Position numbers and translations under genes: made by a program
Shown: one piece after another, positions 29,088 through 36,798 of the stretch
Layout of the letters: every line of letters starts with the position of its first letter
Position numbering within the stretch: position 1 is the stretch's first letter
Assembly: GCF_016862275.1 (NCBI RefSeq)
Contig: NZ_BOMQ01000043.1
Coordinates: 62,001 to 126,000, forward strand
Direction of reading: 5' to 3'
From: Actinoplanes nipponensis
Lineage (GTDB): Bacteria > Actinomycetota > Actinomycetes > Mycobacteriales > Micromonosporaceae
DNA length: 64,000 bases
Notes under the pieces: generated by a model
Database searches by the model: none
The model's input: only the letters and a program-made list of their open reading frames with translations
What the model was told of the DNA's origin: nothing

Positions 29088-30303
29088 CGCCGGTCGCCCC
29101 GGCCCAGGGCGGCTGCGACTCGTTGAGGTAGCGGCCGGCGTGCCCGGCCAGGTCCACGTGCGCGCGGAAGTGCCGCAGCACGGCCCCGCGGACCCCGATC
29201 CGGGGCAGCGTGAAGAGCCGCTTGCCCCCGTCGGTCACGTTCTCCACCGCGAGCTCGCCCTTGGCGCTGATCAGCAGGGTGGAGTTGGGCGCCCGGTGGG
29301 TGCCGGTCAGCCGGATGTCGATCGCCACGCCCTCGGCGGCGGTCCGCCGGACCAGCTCGTCGAGCACCTGCTGAACGTGCGCCGGCGCGAGCAGTCCGGC
29401 GCTGCCGGGCCGGGCCGCCTTGCCGACCGGCACCACGACGTGCAGCACCCACGTCGTGACGCCGAGGCCGACGAGTCGATCACGTAGCGCGAGCAGGGTG
29501 CCGAGGTCGCCGTTGCGCGCCGTGACCACCGTCTGCACACTGCACGGCACGTCCGCGCGCACCGCGCGCCGGATCGCGTCCTGGGCGTACACCGCCGAGC
29601 TGGTGCCCGGCGGCAGGTGCCGGCGGTTGGCCGGGCGCAGCGCGTCGTTGCCGGCCGGGTCGGCGCTGTCCAGGGAGATCCGGACGTGCACCCGGTAGCG
29701 CCGCAGGGTCGGCACCAGCCGGCTGAAGTCGCCGACGCCGGAGGTGTCCAGCACCACCGCCTTGCCGGTCCCGGCCAGCCGGGCGATGAGGCGTTCGGAC
29801 CGCTCGACGCGGGCCAGCGGCTCCCCGCCGGTGACCACGCCGACCATCGCCGGGGTGGCCGCGGCGGCCCGCAGCACCCGGCCGAACCAGGCCTCGCTCT
29901 CCTGCTCACGGTAGCCGGCCATGAGGTCGTCGGCGTGGCAGTAGAGGCAGCGCAGCGGGCAGTAGGCGGTGGCGAAGCAGTTCACCACCAGCGGCTCGGT
30001 CACCGCGGGCAGCGCGTCGAGGCGGCCCACGACGGACCGGCCGAAGAACGCCCGGCGCGGGGTGTCCGGGTCGGTCTCGCAGATGCCCAGCTCGGCCAGC
30101 AGCCGGGTCTCGGCCGCGCCGCCGGCCTTGCCGGCCAGCACGCGACGCAGGGTGTGCAGATGGGCCGGGTCGAGCGCGAAGAAGTGGTCACGCCGGGGCA
30201 CGTACGCGATGGAGTCCCGCACGCGTACGCCGGGCGCCAGGCGGACGGTGGTGGACGTGCGGCGGCGCTCGGACACGGCGAACACGGGGCGATATTGCCA
30301 CAC
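29068..30303 (-). CDS. Radical SAM protein with N-terminal PqqD-like segment
   Basis: 411 aa. The 4Fe-4S motif CxxxCxxC is C115, C119, C122 (AYCPLRCLYCHAD), followed by TGGEPL (GGE motif) and RISLDSADP, as in SPASM-type radical SAM enzymes. The C-terminus has no cysteine-rich SPASM cluster. Residues ~20-75 (VRLAPGVRVRDSIAYVPRRDHFFALDP) resemble a PqqD/RRE-like or winged-helix unit. The family modifies peptides or proteins, but no precursor peptide is seen nearby. The GTG at 30303 was chosen because the recognisable domain follows it. It is divergent from the Rrf2 regulator. Confidence 0.8.
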   Translation of the reverse strand: MWQYRPVFAVSERRRTSTTVRLAPGVRVRDSIAYVPRRDHFFALDPAHLHTLRRVLAGKAGGAAETRLLAELGICETDPDTPRRAFFGRSVVGRLDALPAVTEPLVVNCFATAYCPLRCLYCHADDLMAGYREQESEAWFGRVLRAAAATPAMVGVVTGGEPLARVERSERLIARLAGTGKAVVLDTSGVGDFSRLVPTLRRYRVHVRISLDSADPAGNDALRPANRRHLPPGTSSAVYAQDAIRRAVRADVPCSVQTVVTARNGDLGTLLALRDRLVGLGVTTWVLHVVVPVGKAARPGSAGLLAPAHVQQVLDELVRRTAAEGVAIDIRLTGTHRAPNSTLLISAKGELAVENVTDGGKRLFTLPRIGVRGAVLRHFRAHVDLAGHAGRYLNESQPPWAGATGATLPRA

Positions 30304-30436
30304 TCCGTAGTCGTTCGTGTTTCGCCGCTCCGCTGTCGGTGAGCGGCCACGAACGGGTCGTCCCGTCGTCCCCCGGCCGGTGACGACATCCGCCCGCCGG
30401 CTTCTCATCATCCGGTCGGGACTTGACGCCGTTCTC

Positions 30437-30479
30437 CTATCTCGTCCAGTATTCCCATCCATCAGATAGAGAAAGCAGA
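30437..30479 (+). promoter_or_regulatory. Candidate operator/promoter upstream of the Rrf2 gene
   Basis: CTATCT (30437-30442) and AGATAG (30474-30479) form an inverted repeat spanning TATTCCCATC. TTGACG at 30423-30428 with CAGTAT 18 bp on is a possible -35/-10. The position suggests autoregulation by the Rrf2 protein. Confidence 0.4.
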
Positions 30480-30512
30480 GTTTGGGCTCCGCCGGACCGA
30501 GAGGACATCCCC

Positions 30513-30938
30513 GTGTACGTCTCGGCACGCACCGACTACGCCGTCCGGGCCATGCTCACGATCGCCGCCGACCATCCCCACCTGGTCAAGGCGGCCGCCC
30601 TCGCCGCGGCGCAGGACATCCCGCTCAGCTTTCTCCAGGGCATACTGCTCGACCTGCGCCGCGCCGGCCTGCTGCACAGCCACCGCGGCGTCGAGGGCGG
30701 ATACTCCCTGGCCCGCCCGGCCGGCGAGATCACCGTCGGGGACGTGGTGCGCGCCGCCGGCGGCGCCCTGACCACGGTCCGCGGCCTGCCCACCACGACC
30801 ATGACGTACCACGGTGTCGCCACCGGGCTCAGGGACGTCTGGCTCGCGGTGGAAGAGGCCATCGAGGGCGTCGTCGACCACCGCACGCTCGCCGAACTCG
30901 CCGTTTCCGCGATTCCCACCACCTTGAGAACGAACTAG
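30513..30938 (+). CDS. Rrf2-family transcriptional regulator
   Basis: 141 aa. The winged HTH is typical: VSARTDYAVRAMLTIA start, IPLSFLQGILLDLRRAGLLHSHRGVEGGYSLAR as recognition helix and wing, then ITVGDVVRAAGG. The cysteines that bind a cluster in IscR/NsrR are absent, so it should be a CymR-like sensor, suited to sulfur supply because sulfonate-uptake genes follow 8 bp downstream. GAGAGGA precedes the GTG at 30513. It probably represses its own operon. Confidence 0.9.
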   Translation: MYVSARTDYAVRAMLTIAADHPHLVKAAALAAAQDIPLSFLQGILLDLRRAGLLHSHRGVEGGYSLARPAGEITVGDVVRAAGGALTTVRGLPTTTMTYHGVATGLRDVWLAVEEAIEGVVDHRTLAELAVSAIPTTLRTN

Positions 30939-30946
30939 GAGTGAGC

Positions 30947-32008
30947 ATGAGCTCCCGCACAGTCCGTGCGCTTGCCCTCGCCGCGACCGCCCTGCTGTCC
31001 GCCACCGCCCTCGCCGCCTGCGGCAAGAGCGACGACGCCGCCTCCGCGTCGGGCGAGGCCCCGGCGCTGCGGCTCGGCTACTTCCCGAACATCACCCACG
31101 CGCCCGCCCTGATCGGGGTGAAGGACGGCCTGTTCCAGCAGGCGCTGGGCAGCACGAAGCTCGAACCGAAGACCTTCAACGCCGGCCCGGCCGCGGTCGA
31201 GGCGCTGTTCTCCGGCGCGATCGACGCCACGTACATCGGCCCGAACCCGGCGATCAACGCCTGGGCCACCTCCAAGGGCACCGCGATCAAGATCATCGCG
31301 GGCAGCACCTCCGGCGGCGCCGGCCTGGTCGTCAAGGAGGGCATCAACGCCCCGGCCGACCTCAAGGGCAAGAAGATCGCCACCCCGCAGCTCGGCAACA
31401 CCCAGGACGTCGCGCTGCGCGCCTGGCTGAAGTCGAACGGCCTCAACGCCGACCAGCAGGGCGGCGGCGACGTCTCCGTGCTGCCGCAGGACAACGCGAC
31501 GGCCCTGCAGGCGTTCGCCCAGGGCGCGATCGACGGCGCCTGGGTGCCCGAGCCCAACCTGAGCCGGCTGATCCTCGAGTCCAAGGGCAAGCTGCTGGTC
31601 AACGAGAAGGACCTGTGGCCCGGCGGCCAGTTCGTGACCACCCACCTGATCGTCAAGCAGGAGTTCCTCAAGAAGTACCCGAAGACGGTGAAGAAGCTGC
31701 TCCAGGGTCACCTGGCCGCGGTCAAGCAGATCACCACCGACGGCCCGGGCGCCCAGAAGGCGGCCAACGAGCAGCTCGCCGCCCTGTCCGGCAAGCCGCT
31801 CAAGGACGACATCCTGGCCTCGGCGTTCAAGAACCTGACGTTCACCAACGACCCGATCGCCTCGTCGCTGTTCACCAGCGCGCAGCACGCCCAGGACGTC
31901 GGCCTGCTCAAGCCGGTCGACCTCAAGGGCATCTACGACCTCGGCCCGCTCAACGAGCTGCTCAAGGCCGACGGGCAGCCCGCGGTCAGTGACGCCGCAG
32001 CCTCCTGA
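30947..32008 (+). CDS. Sulfonate/taurine-type ABC transporter binding lipoprotein
   Basis: 353 aa. Lipoprotein signal with lipobox LAAC (about residues 21-24), then an NMT1/SsuA-like periplasmic fold (LRLGYFPNITHAPALIGVKDGLF, DATYIGPNPAINAW, AWVPEPNLSRLI). Such proteins bind aliphatic sulfonates, taurine or related small molecules. The Rrf2 neighbour supports a sulfur source, but nitrate- or pyrimidine-type ligands cannot be excluded. AGGAGTG lies 5 nt before the ATG. It is co-transcribed with the regulator. Confidence 0.92.
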   Translation: MSSRTVRALALAATALLSATALAACGKSDDAASASGEAPALRLGYFPNITHAPALIGVKDGLFQQALGSTKLEPKTFNAGPAAVEALFSGAIDATYIGPNPAINAWATSKGTAIKIIAGSTSGGAGLVVKEGINAPADLKGKKIATPQLGNTQDVALRAWLKSNGLNADQQGGGDVSVLPQDNATALQAFAQGAIDGAWVPEPNLSRLILESKGKLLVNEKDLWPGGQFVTTHLIVKQEFLKKYPKTVKKLLQGHLAAVKQITTDGPGAQKAANEQLAALSGKPLKDDILASAFKNLTFTNDPIASSLFTSAQHAQDVGLLKPVDLKGIYDLGPLNELLKADGQPAVSDAAAS

Positions 32009-32017
32009 CCCGCCTCC

Positions 32018-32045
32018 GGCCGGGCCCGCCGACGCGGGCCCGGCC
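32018..32045 (+). promoter_or_regulatory. Intercistronic hairpin between binding protein and ATPase genes
   Basis: Perfect 11-bp stem GGCCGGGCCCG with a 6-nt loop and no T-run, 9 bp after the stop. It probably protects or partly terminates the mRNA so that the binding protein exceeds the ATPase. Confidence 0.55.
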
Positions 32046-32065
32046 GGCCCGACCTGGGAGTTCCC

Positions 32066-32848
32066 ATGAGCATTCTGGAAGCCACGGACCTGCGGACGGA
32101 CCGGGACGCGGTGGTCCGCCTGGACAGCGTCTCCAAACAGTACGGCTCCGGCGGCAACGCCCTGCTCGCCCTCGACCGGGTCTCCCTGACCGTGGCCAAG
32201 GGCGAATTCGTCTGTCTGCTGGGCGCCTCCGGCTGCGGCAAGAGCACCCTGCTCTCGCTGGTCGCCGGCCTGGACCAGATCAGCGGCGGCACCCTCGACA
32301 TCGGCGGACGGCACGTCTCCCTGATGTTCCAGGAGGCGGCGCTCTACCCGTGGCTGTCCGTGGCCGGCAACGTCGAGCTGCCCATGCGCCTGCGCGGCGT
32401 CGCCCGCGCCGAGCGCCGCCGGCGCGCCGAGGAGCTGCTCGAAACCGTGCGGCTCAGCGGCTTCGGCCACAAGCGGCCGCACGAGCTCTCCGGCGGCATG
32501 CGCCAGCGGGTCGCCCTGGCCCGGTCCCTGGCCCAGGACGCCGACGTCCTGCTCATGGACGAGCCGTTCGGCGCCCTGGACGCGATGACCCGCGACATCC
32601 TGCACGACGAGCTCGAACGGATCTGGCGCGAGCAGGACCTGACCGTGCTCTTCGTGACGCACAACGTGCGCGAGGCCGTCCGCCTCGGCGACCGGGTGGT
32701 GCTGCTCAGCAGCCGGCCGGGCCGGGTCATCGAGGACTTCCCGATCGGGCACGCCCGTCCCCGCCGCATCGACTCCCCCGAGGTCTCCGGCCAGGCCGCC
32801 GAGATCACCGACCGGCTCCGCGCGGAGGTCGCCCGCCATGCCAACTGA
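32066..32848 (+). CDS. ABC transporter ATPase, SsuB-like
   Basis: 260 aa. Walker A GASGCGKST, Q-loop FQEAALYPWLSV, signature LSGGMRQR, Walker B LLMDEPFGALD and switch THNV are complete and match nitrate/sulfonate/taurine importers (the ALYPW Q-loop). GGGAG precedes the ATG. It overlaps the permease gene by 11 bp. Confidence 0.95.
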   Translation: MSILEATDLRTDRDAVVRLDSVSKQYGSGGNALLALDRVSLTVAKGEFVCLLGASGCGKSTLLSLVAGLDQISGGTLDIGGRHVSLMFQEAALYPWLSVAGNVELPMRLRGVARAERRRRAEELLETVRLSGFGHKRPHELSGGMRQRVALARSLAQDADVLLMDEPFGALDAMTRDILHDELERIWREQDLTVLFVTHNVREAVRLGDRVVLLSSRPGRVIEDFPIGHARPRRIDSPEVSGQAAEITDRLRAEVARHAN

Positions 32849-33734
32849 GGTTCCCACCGCCACCGACAACCGCACGGCGTCCGACATCGCCGCGGCGGAC
32901 CGGATCACCGGCCTCGACGCGCTCGAACTCGGCCCGAAGCGCAGCAAGGCGGCGCTCGGCGGCCGGGTCTGGCGCAGCGCCTGGCCCAAGCTGCTGGCCG
33001 TCGTGATCGTCGTGCTGGGCTGGCAGATCGTCGTCTGGGCCCAGTGGAAGCCCGAGTACGTGCTGCCCGGCCCGGCCACCGTCTTCGGCGACCTGGGCAC
33101 ACTGATCACCACCGGCGACTTCTGGGACGGCGTCCGGCTGACCATGCTCCGGGCGGTCACCGGCTTCGCGCTGGCCGTGCTCATCGGCACGATCGTCGGC
33201 GCCGCGGTCTCCCGCTTCGCGCCGCTGCGGGCGGCCATCGGCTCGCTCATCACCGGCCTGCAGACGATGCCGTCGATCATGTGGTTCCCGCTGGCCATCC
33301 TGCTGTTCCAGATCAGCGAGAGCGCCATCATGTTCGTGGTCGTCATCGGCGCCGCCCCGTCGGTGGCCAACGGCCTGATCAGCGGCATCGACTACGTGCC
33401 GCGGACCTGGCTGCGGGTCGGCCAGGTGCTCGGCATGACCGGCTTCGCCAAGTACCGCCACCTGATCCTGCCGGCGTCGCTGCCCTCGTTCATCTCCGGG
33501 CTCAAGCAGGGCTGGGCGTTCTCCTGGCGCAGCCTGATGGCCGGTGAGCTGCTGGTCATCGTGCCGGGCGCGCTCAGCATCGGCGTACGCATGCAGCAGG
33601 CCCGCGACCTCAGCGAGTCCAGCCTGGTCATCTCGTTCATCATCGTGGTGCTGGTGATCGGCATCCTGATCGACATGCTCTTCAACGCGGCCGACAACGC
33701 GCTGCGCAAGCGCTGGGGCCTGACCGGGAGCTGA
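32838..33734 (+). CDS. ABC transporter permease, SsuC-like
   Basis: 298 aa. A cytosolic N-terminal tail of ~45 residues is followed by six hydrophobic segments. The EAA-like coupling loop is visible as LRVGQVLGMTGFAKYRHLILPASLPSFISGLKQG with WAFSWRSLMAGELL after it, characteristic of SsuC/TauC permeases. It completes the importer with the two genes before it; no desulfonating monooxygenase follows. Confidence 0.95.
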   Translation: MPTEVPTATDNRTASDIAAADRITGLDALELGPKRSKAALGGRVWRSAWPKLLAVVIVVLGWQIVVWAQWKPEYVLPGPATVFGDLGTLITTGDFWDGVRLTMLRAVTGFALAVLIGTIVGAAVSRFAPLRAAIGSLITGLQTMPSIMWFPLAILLFQISESAIMFVVVIGAAPSVANGLISGIDYVPRTWLRVGQVLGMTGFAKYRHLILPASLPSFISGLKQGWAFSWRSLMAGELLVIVPGALSIGVRMQQARDLSESSLVISFIIVVLVIGILIDMLFNAADNALRKRWGLTGS

Positions 33735-33771
33735 GTTCACCCGCAGCGGGAAACCCGGGCTGAAACGTAGC

Positions 33772-34662
33772 TCAAAGCGGCCGCACCGACTGCAGCACGT
33801 CGTCGATCACCGGGTCGAACTGCTTGTGCGTGCCGGGGATCGACACGTACAGCACCGCGGCGGTCGGCTTGCCCACGTCGATGACCGCCACCGCCGAGAG
33901 CTCGTCGGTGGCGGTCAGGCCGGCGGCCGTGAAGTGCAGCCGGAACTCGCTGACCCAGGCCGGGCGCCCGCCCAGCGTGGTCATCTCGTCCCGCAGCGGC
34001 TCCACCGTGTTCGGCTGGGGGTAGTACTCCGCGCGCACGTCGGCGGCGACCTGCCGGCCCACGCACTTGAGATCCACCGTCACCGCGTCGTTGTCGGCCG
34101 CCGGGACCGCCGCTGACAGGATCGAGGCGTGGTAGGAGCCGCCGCTGTACTGCTCCGTCACGAAGTGCTGGCCGACCCGGTAGGGCACCTCGAGCGTGCC
34201 GGCCCGCCACGTGGTGTCCCACGGGACCCACGGCGCGCCGTACTTCTTGTAGGAGATGCCGGCCTCGGGGTCGGTGGTCCGCTCGCCCGGGACGGCCGGC
34301 ACCGGGGCGCTGGGCCGGCCGGTCGGCTCGGCGCTGGGCGCCACGGTCGGCGCCGGGCACATCTGCGCCAGCGGCGGCCGCAGGTCGGCCGGGGCGGCGG
34401 CCTTGCCGCCGAACGGGTTGCCCTCCGAGCTCAGTGCGACGATGAGGATCACCACCAGGCCGACCGCGAGGATCGCGCCGGCGATGCCACCGAAGATCAT
34501 CATCTGCCGCCGGCGACGACCCGGCCCGTCAGCGCCGGGTGGCTCCGGCGGGGCGGGGGGCGGCGGCACCAGCGGGGGTACGCCCGGCGAGGTCACGGTG
34601 CCCGAGGCCCACGCGCCACCCGGCCGCGACCAGGCGGTGGGGGTCTGCGTGCTCTCGGACAT
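33772..34662 (-). CDS. Membrane-anchored protein with extracytoplasmic domain
   Basis: 296 aa. A Pro-rich cytosolic N-terminus (PPLVPPPPAPPEPPG) and an RRRR stop-transfer patch precede one helix (IFGGIAGAILAVGLVVILIVAL). A Pro/Ala linker and a ~180-residue outer domain follow (ISYKKYGAPWVPWDTTW, YHASILSAAVP, VSIPGTHKQFDPVIDDVLQSVRPL). It resembles uncharacterised Micromonosporaceae proteins with a sortase-neighbour or lipoprotein-like fold; no catalytic motif is seen. Start MSESTQT at 34662; ATG 34665 immediately precedes it. The small gene 34 bp upstream probably shares its transcript. Confidence 0.7.
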   Translation of the reverse strand: MSESTQTPTAWSRPGGAWASGTVTSPGVPPLVPPPPAPPEPPGADGPGRRRRQMMIFGGIAGAILAVGLVVILIVALSSEGNPFGGKAAAPADLRPPLAQMCPAPTVAPSAEPTGRPSAPVPAVPGERTTDPEAGISYKKYGAPWVPWDTTWRAGTLEVPYRVGQHFVTEQYSGGSYHASILSAAVPAADNDAVTVDLKCVGRQVAADVRAEYYPQPNTVEPLRDEMTTLGGRPAWVSEFRLHFTAAGLTATDELSAVAVIDVGKPTAAVLYVSIPGTHKQFDPVIDDVLQSVRPL

Positions 34663-34696
34663 CATCCCAGTGAACACCACCCGGGCGCGTCATGGG

Positions 34697-34876
34697 TCAC
34701 CGGCCGAGCGCGGTCCCGGCCTCCGGCGGGAAGGTCTGGACGACCGAGGCGCCGGCGTTGCCCGCATCGATCGGGGCATACCACGGGGCGAACGCGACCA
34801 CGAGCACCAGAGCGAGCCCGAAGACGGCCAGTGCGAGCACGATGCCCAGCTCCCGGCGGGCGGACACGGTCTGCAT
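34697..34876 (-). CDS. Small single-helix membrane protein
   Basis: 59 aa. MQTVSARRELG, then the hydrophobic helix IVLALAVFGLALVLVVAFAPWY and an extracytoplasmic tail of ~26 residues (IDAGNAGASVVQTFPPEAG). A strong GGGGAGG lies 7 nt before the ATG. Positive-inside residues put the N-terminus in the cytoplasm. Function unknown; it precedes another membrane-anchored protein gene and may act with it. Confidence 0.7.
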   Translation of the reverse strand: MQTVSARRELGIVLALAVFGLALVLVVAFAPWYAPIDAGNAGASVVQTFPPEAGTALGR

Positions 34877-34992
34877 GCGAATGCCTCCCCAGCGAAGCCG
34901 GACCCCTCCCGGGATCCGGCACAGTCATCTCTAAGACGCCGCTGCGGCCCGATCGGTTGCATTCCTGCCAGGTGACCTTCATCCGGCCCCGG

Positions 34993-34998
34993 TACCGT
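34993..34998 (+). promoter_or_regulatory. -10 element of the acyltransferase gene
   Basis: TACCGT, 6 nt before the ATG at 35005. Confidence 0.55.
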
Positions 34999-35004
34999 AA
35001 TCGA

Positions 35005-35736
35005 ATGGAAATCGTGTATCCCCCCGTCATCGGCGCCGCCAAGACGATGTTCCGGGTTCTCGACCTGCGGATTCAGATCGAGGGCGCGGAGCACATCCCC
35101 GCCCGGGGCGGGGCGGTGCTGGCCAGCAACCACGTCAGTTACCTCGATTTCATCTTCTGCGGCCTCGGCGCCCAGCCCGCCAAGCGGCTGGTGCGGTTCA
35201 TGGCCAAGAAGTCGGTCTTCACCCACAAGGTCAGTGGGCCGCTCATGCGCGGCATGCACCACATCCCGGTGGACCGCAAGGCGGGCACCGCGGCCTTCAA
35301 CGAGGCGGAGCGGGCGCTGAAGGACGGCGAGGTGGTCGGCGTCTTCCCCGAGGCGACGATCAGCGAGTCGTTCACGGTCAAGTCGCTGAAGTCGGGTGCG
35401 GCCCGGCTGGCCCAGGCGGCCGGGGTGCCGCTGATCCCGATGGCGGTCTGGGGGCCACACCGGCTCTGGACCAAGGGCCACAAGAAGGACCTGACCAAGC
35501 GGCACGTGCCGGTCATCATCAAGATCGGCGAACCGATCCCGGCGGCGGCGGACGCCACCGCCGAGGCGACGACGGTGCTGCTGCGGCAGCGGCTGAGCGC
35601 GCTGCTGGACGCGGCGCAGCGGGAGTATCCGGAGCAGCCGTCCGGGCCGGAAGAGCGCTGGTGGTTGCCGGCCCACCTGGGGGGCACGGCGCCGCGGCCC
35701 GAAGAGATCGGCGACGCCGCGGCCACGGGACTCTGA
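35005..35736 (+). CDS. PlsC-type 1-acylglycerol-3-phosphate acyltransferase
   Basis: 243 aa. The HX4D catalytic motif is NHVSYLD (about 46-52), with FPEATIS as the glycerol-phosphate-binding block and GVPLIPMAVWG as block IV. It should transfer an acyl chain to lysophosphatidic acid (or another lyso-lipid) at the inner membrane face; a short amphipathic N-terminus replaces a membrane helix. The C-terminal ~35 residues are hydrophilic (SGPEERWWLPAHLGG). The leaderless start is supported by TACCGT 6 nt upstream. Confidence 0.92.
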   Translation: MEIVYPPVIGAAKTMFRVLDLRIQIEGAEHIPARGGAVLASNHVSYLDFIFCGLGAQPAKRLVRFMAKKSVFTHKVSGPLMRGMHHIPVDRKAGTAAFNEAERALKDGEVVGVFPEATISESFTVKSLKSGAARLAQAAGVPLIPMAVWGPHRLWTKGHKKDLTKRHVPVIIKIGEPIPAAADATAEATTVLLRQRLSALLDAAQREYPEQPSGPEERWWLPAHLGGTAPRPEEIGDAAATGL

Positions 35737-35844
35737 GAGTCTCACCGGGCGGGCCGGCTCTGCCTGCGGCGAGCCGGCCCGGCTCGCCTTCGCGGGCTGG
35801 GGGGCTCTTCCGCAGCCGGATCCGGACAGGCGGGCCGAAAACGT

Positions 35845-35880
35845 CATCGGCGCCGGTCCCCGAGGGGACCGGCGCCGATG
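35845..35880 (-). terminator. Terminator of the cold-shock gene
   Basis: CATCGGCGCCGGTCCCC pairs perfectly with its complement (16-17 bp), followed on the minus strand by ACGTTTTCGG; 18 bp after the stop codon. Confidence 0.85.
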
Positions 35881-35898
35881 GTCAGCGCGAGGCTGAGA

Positions 35899-36102
35899 TC
35901 AGAGCGGGCGGATGTTCGCGGCCTGCGGGCCCTTCTGGCCCTGGGTCACCTCGAACTCAACCCGCTGGTTCTCGTCCAGGCTGCGGTAGCCGGAAGTCTG
36001 GATGGCGGAGAAGTGGGCGAAGACGTCGGCACCGCCGTCGTCCGGGGTGATGAACCCGAAGCCCTTGTCCGCGTTAAACCACTTCACTACGCCGGTAACC
36101 AT
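35899..36102 (-). CDS. cspA: Cold-shock domain protein
   Basis: 67 aa, a single OB-fold cold-shock domain with both RNA-binding motifs: KGFGFITPDDG (RNP1) and DVFAHFSAI (RNP2). The protein binds single-stranded RNA/DNA and acts as an RNA chaperone. GAGGAG lies 6 nt before the ATG. Its transcript probably has a long 5' leader that contains a stable hairpin. Confidence 0.96.
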   Translation of the reverse strand: MVTGVVKWFNADKGFGFITPDDGGADVFAHFSAIQTSGYRSLDENQRVEFEVTQGQKGPQAANIRPL

Positions 36103-36230
36103 GCTCGTCTCCTCGACGGTCGATCGTTCCCGTCCATTATGGCCAGGAACGAGGTAGTAAGACCCGCACTTCGCGGGACTCGTGTCGCCGTACTGATCGC
36201 CCGTACCGGAGAAACCCGGGTTACGACAAA

Positions 36231-36262
36231 GAGCGCCTGGGGCAGAATCCCCACAGGCGCTC
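36231..36262 (-). promoter_or_regulatory. Hairpin in the cspA upstream region
   Basis: GAGCGCCT/AGGCGCTC plus GGGG/CCCC with a 2-nt bulge; on the minus strand it is followed by TTTGTCG. No gene ends here (the flanking genes diverge), so it is a candidate leader attenuator of cspA, about 130 bp before its start. Confidence 0.45.
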
Positions 36263-36325
36263 CTAGGTACTTGGGAACCAAACTGACAACGCGATGAAGC
36301 CTAGCACGACGGGAAGGGCGTACCG

Positions 36326-36733
36326 ATGATCGGCGTGCAAGTGGCACAGGAGCTCAGGGACGCGGGCCTGGTCTGGAAGCCGGGCCCCGGTGACCGTTTT
36401 GCGATTCCCGACCGCGACCTCGACGAGGACGTGTTCGTGCTGAGCAACATGACCATCGAGGTGTACTCGCTGCCCGAGGGCCGGGTGATCGGCTTCAACG
36501 GCACCACCGAGTGGGCGCTGGACGACGTCGAGCTGGACGAGGCGCTGTGGCTGCCCCGCGAGGACCAGCTGCGGGAGCTGCTGGGCGGCACGCTGCGGGC
36601 CCTGCGCCGTACGGACCGGGGCTGGGACGTGGACATCACCCTGCTGGGTGAGGACAGCACGTTCACCGCGCTCACGCCGGAGGAGGCCTACGCCGCCGCC
36701 CTGCTCCACCTGCTCGCGGCCGCCACCACCTGA
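36326..36733 (+). CDS. Conserved hypothetical protein
   Basis: 135 aa, soluble. Conserved-looking blocks are LVWKPGPGDRFAIPDRDLDEDVFVLSNMTIEV, VIGFNGTTEWALDDV and EALWLPREDQLRELLG. I recognise these from proteins of Micromonosporaceae and streptomycetes, sometimes annotated as pilus-assembly proteins without support. No catalytic motif. GGGAAGGG lies 7 nt before the ATG. Divergent from cspA. Confidence 0.7.
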   Translation: MIGVQVAQELRDAGLVWKPGPGDRFAIPDRDLDEDVFVLSNMTIEVYSLPEGRVIGFNGTTEWALDDVELDEALWLPREDQLRELLGGTLRALRRTDRGWDVDITLLGEDSTFTALTPEEAYAAALLHLLAAATT

Positions 36734-36798
36734 CAACGTTTCCGGGTGCCCGGGAAGGCCAGACCGGCCGGTCGAACTGCGGCGCGCCGGTCGGGCGC

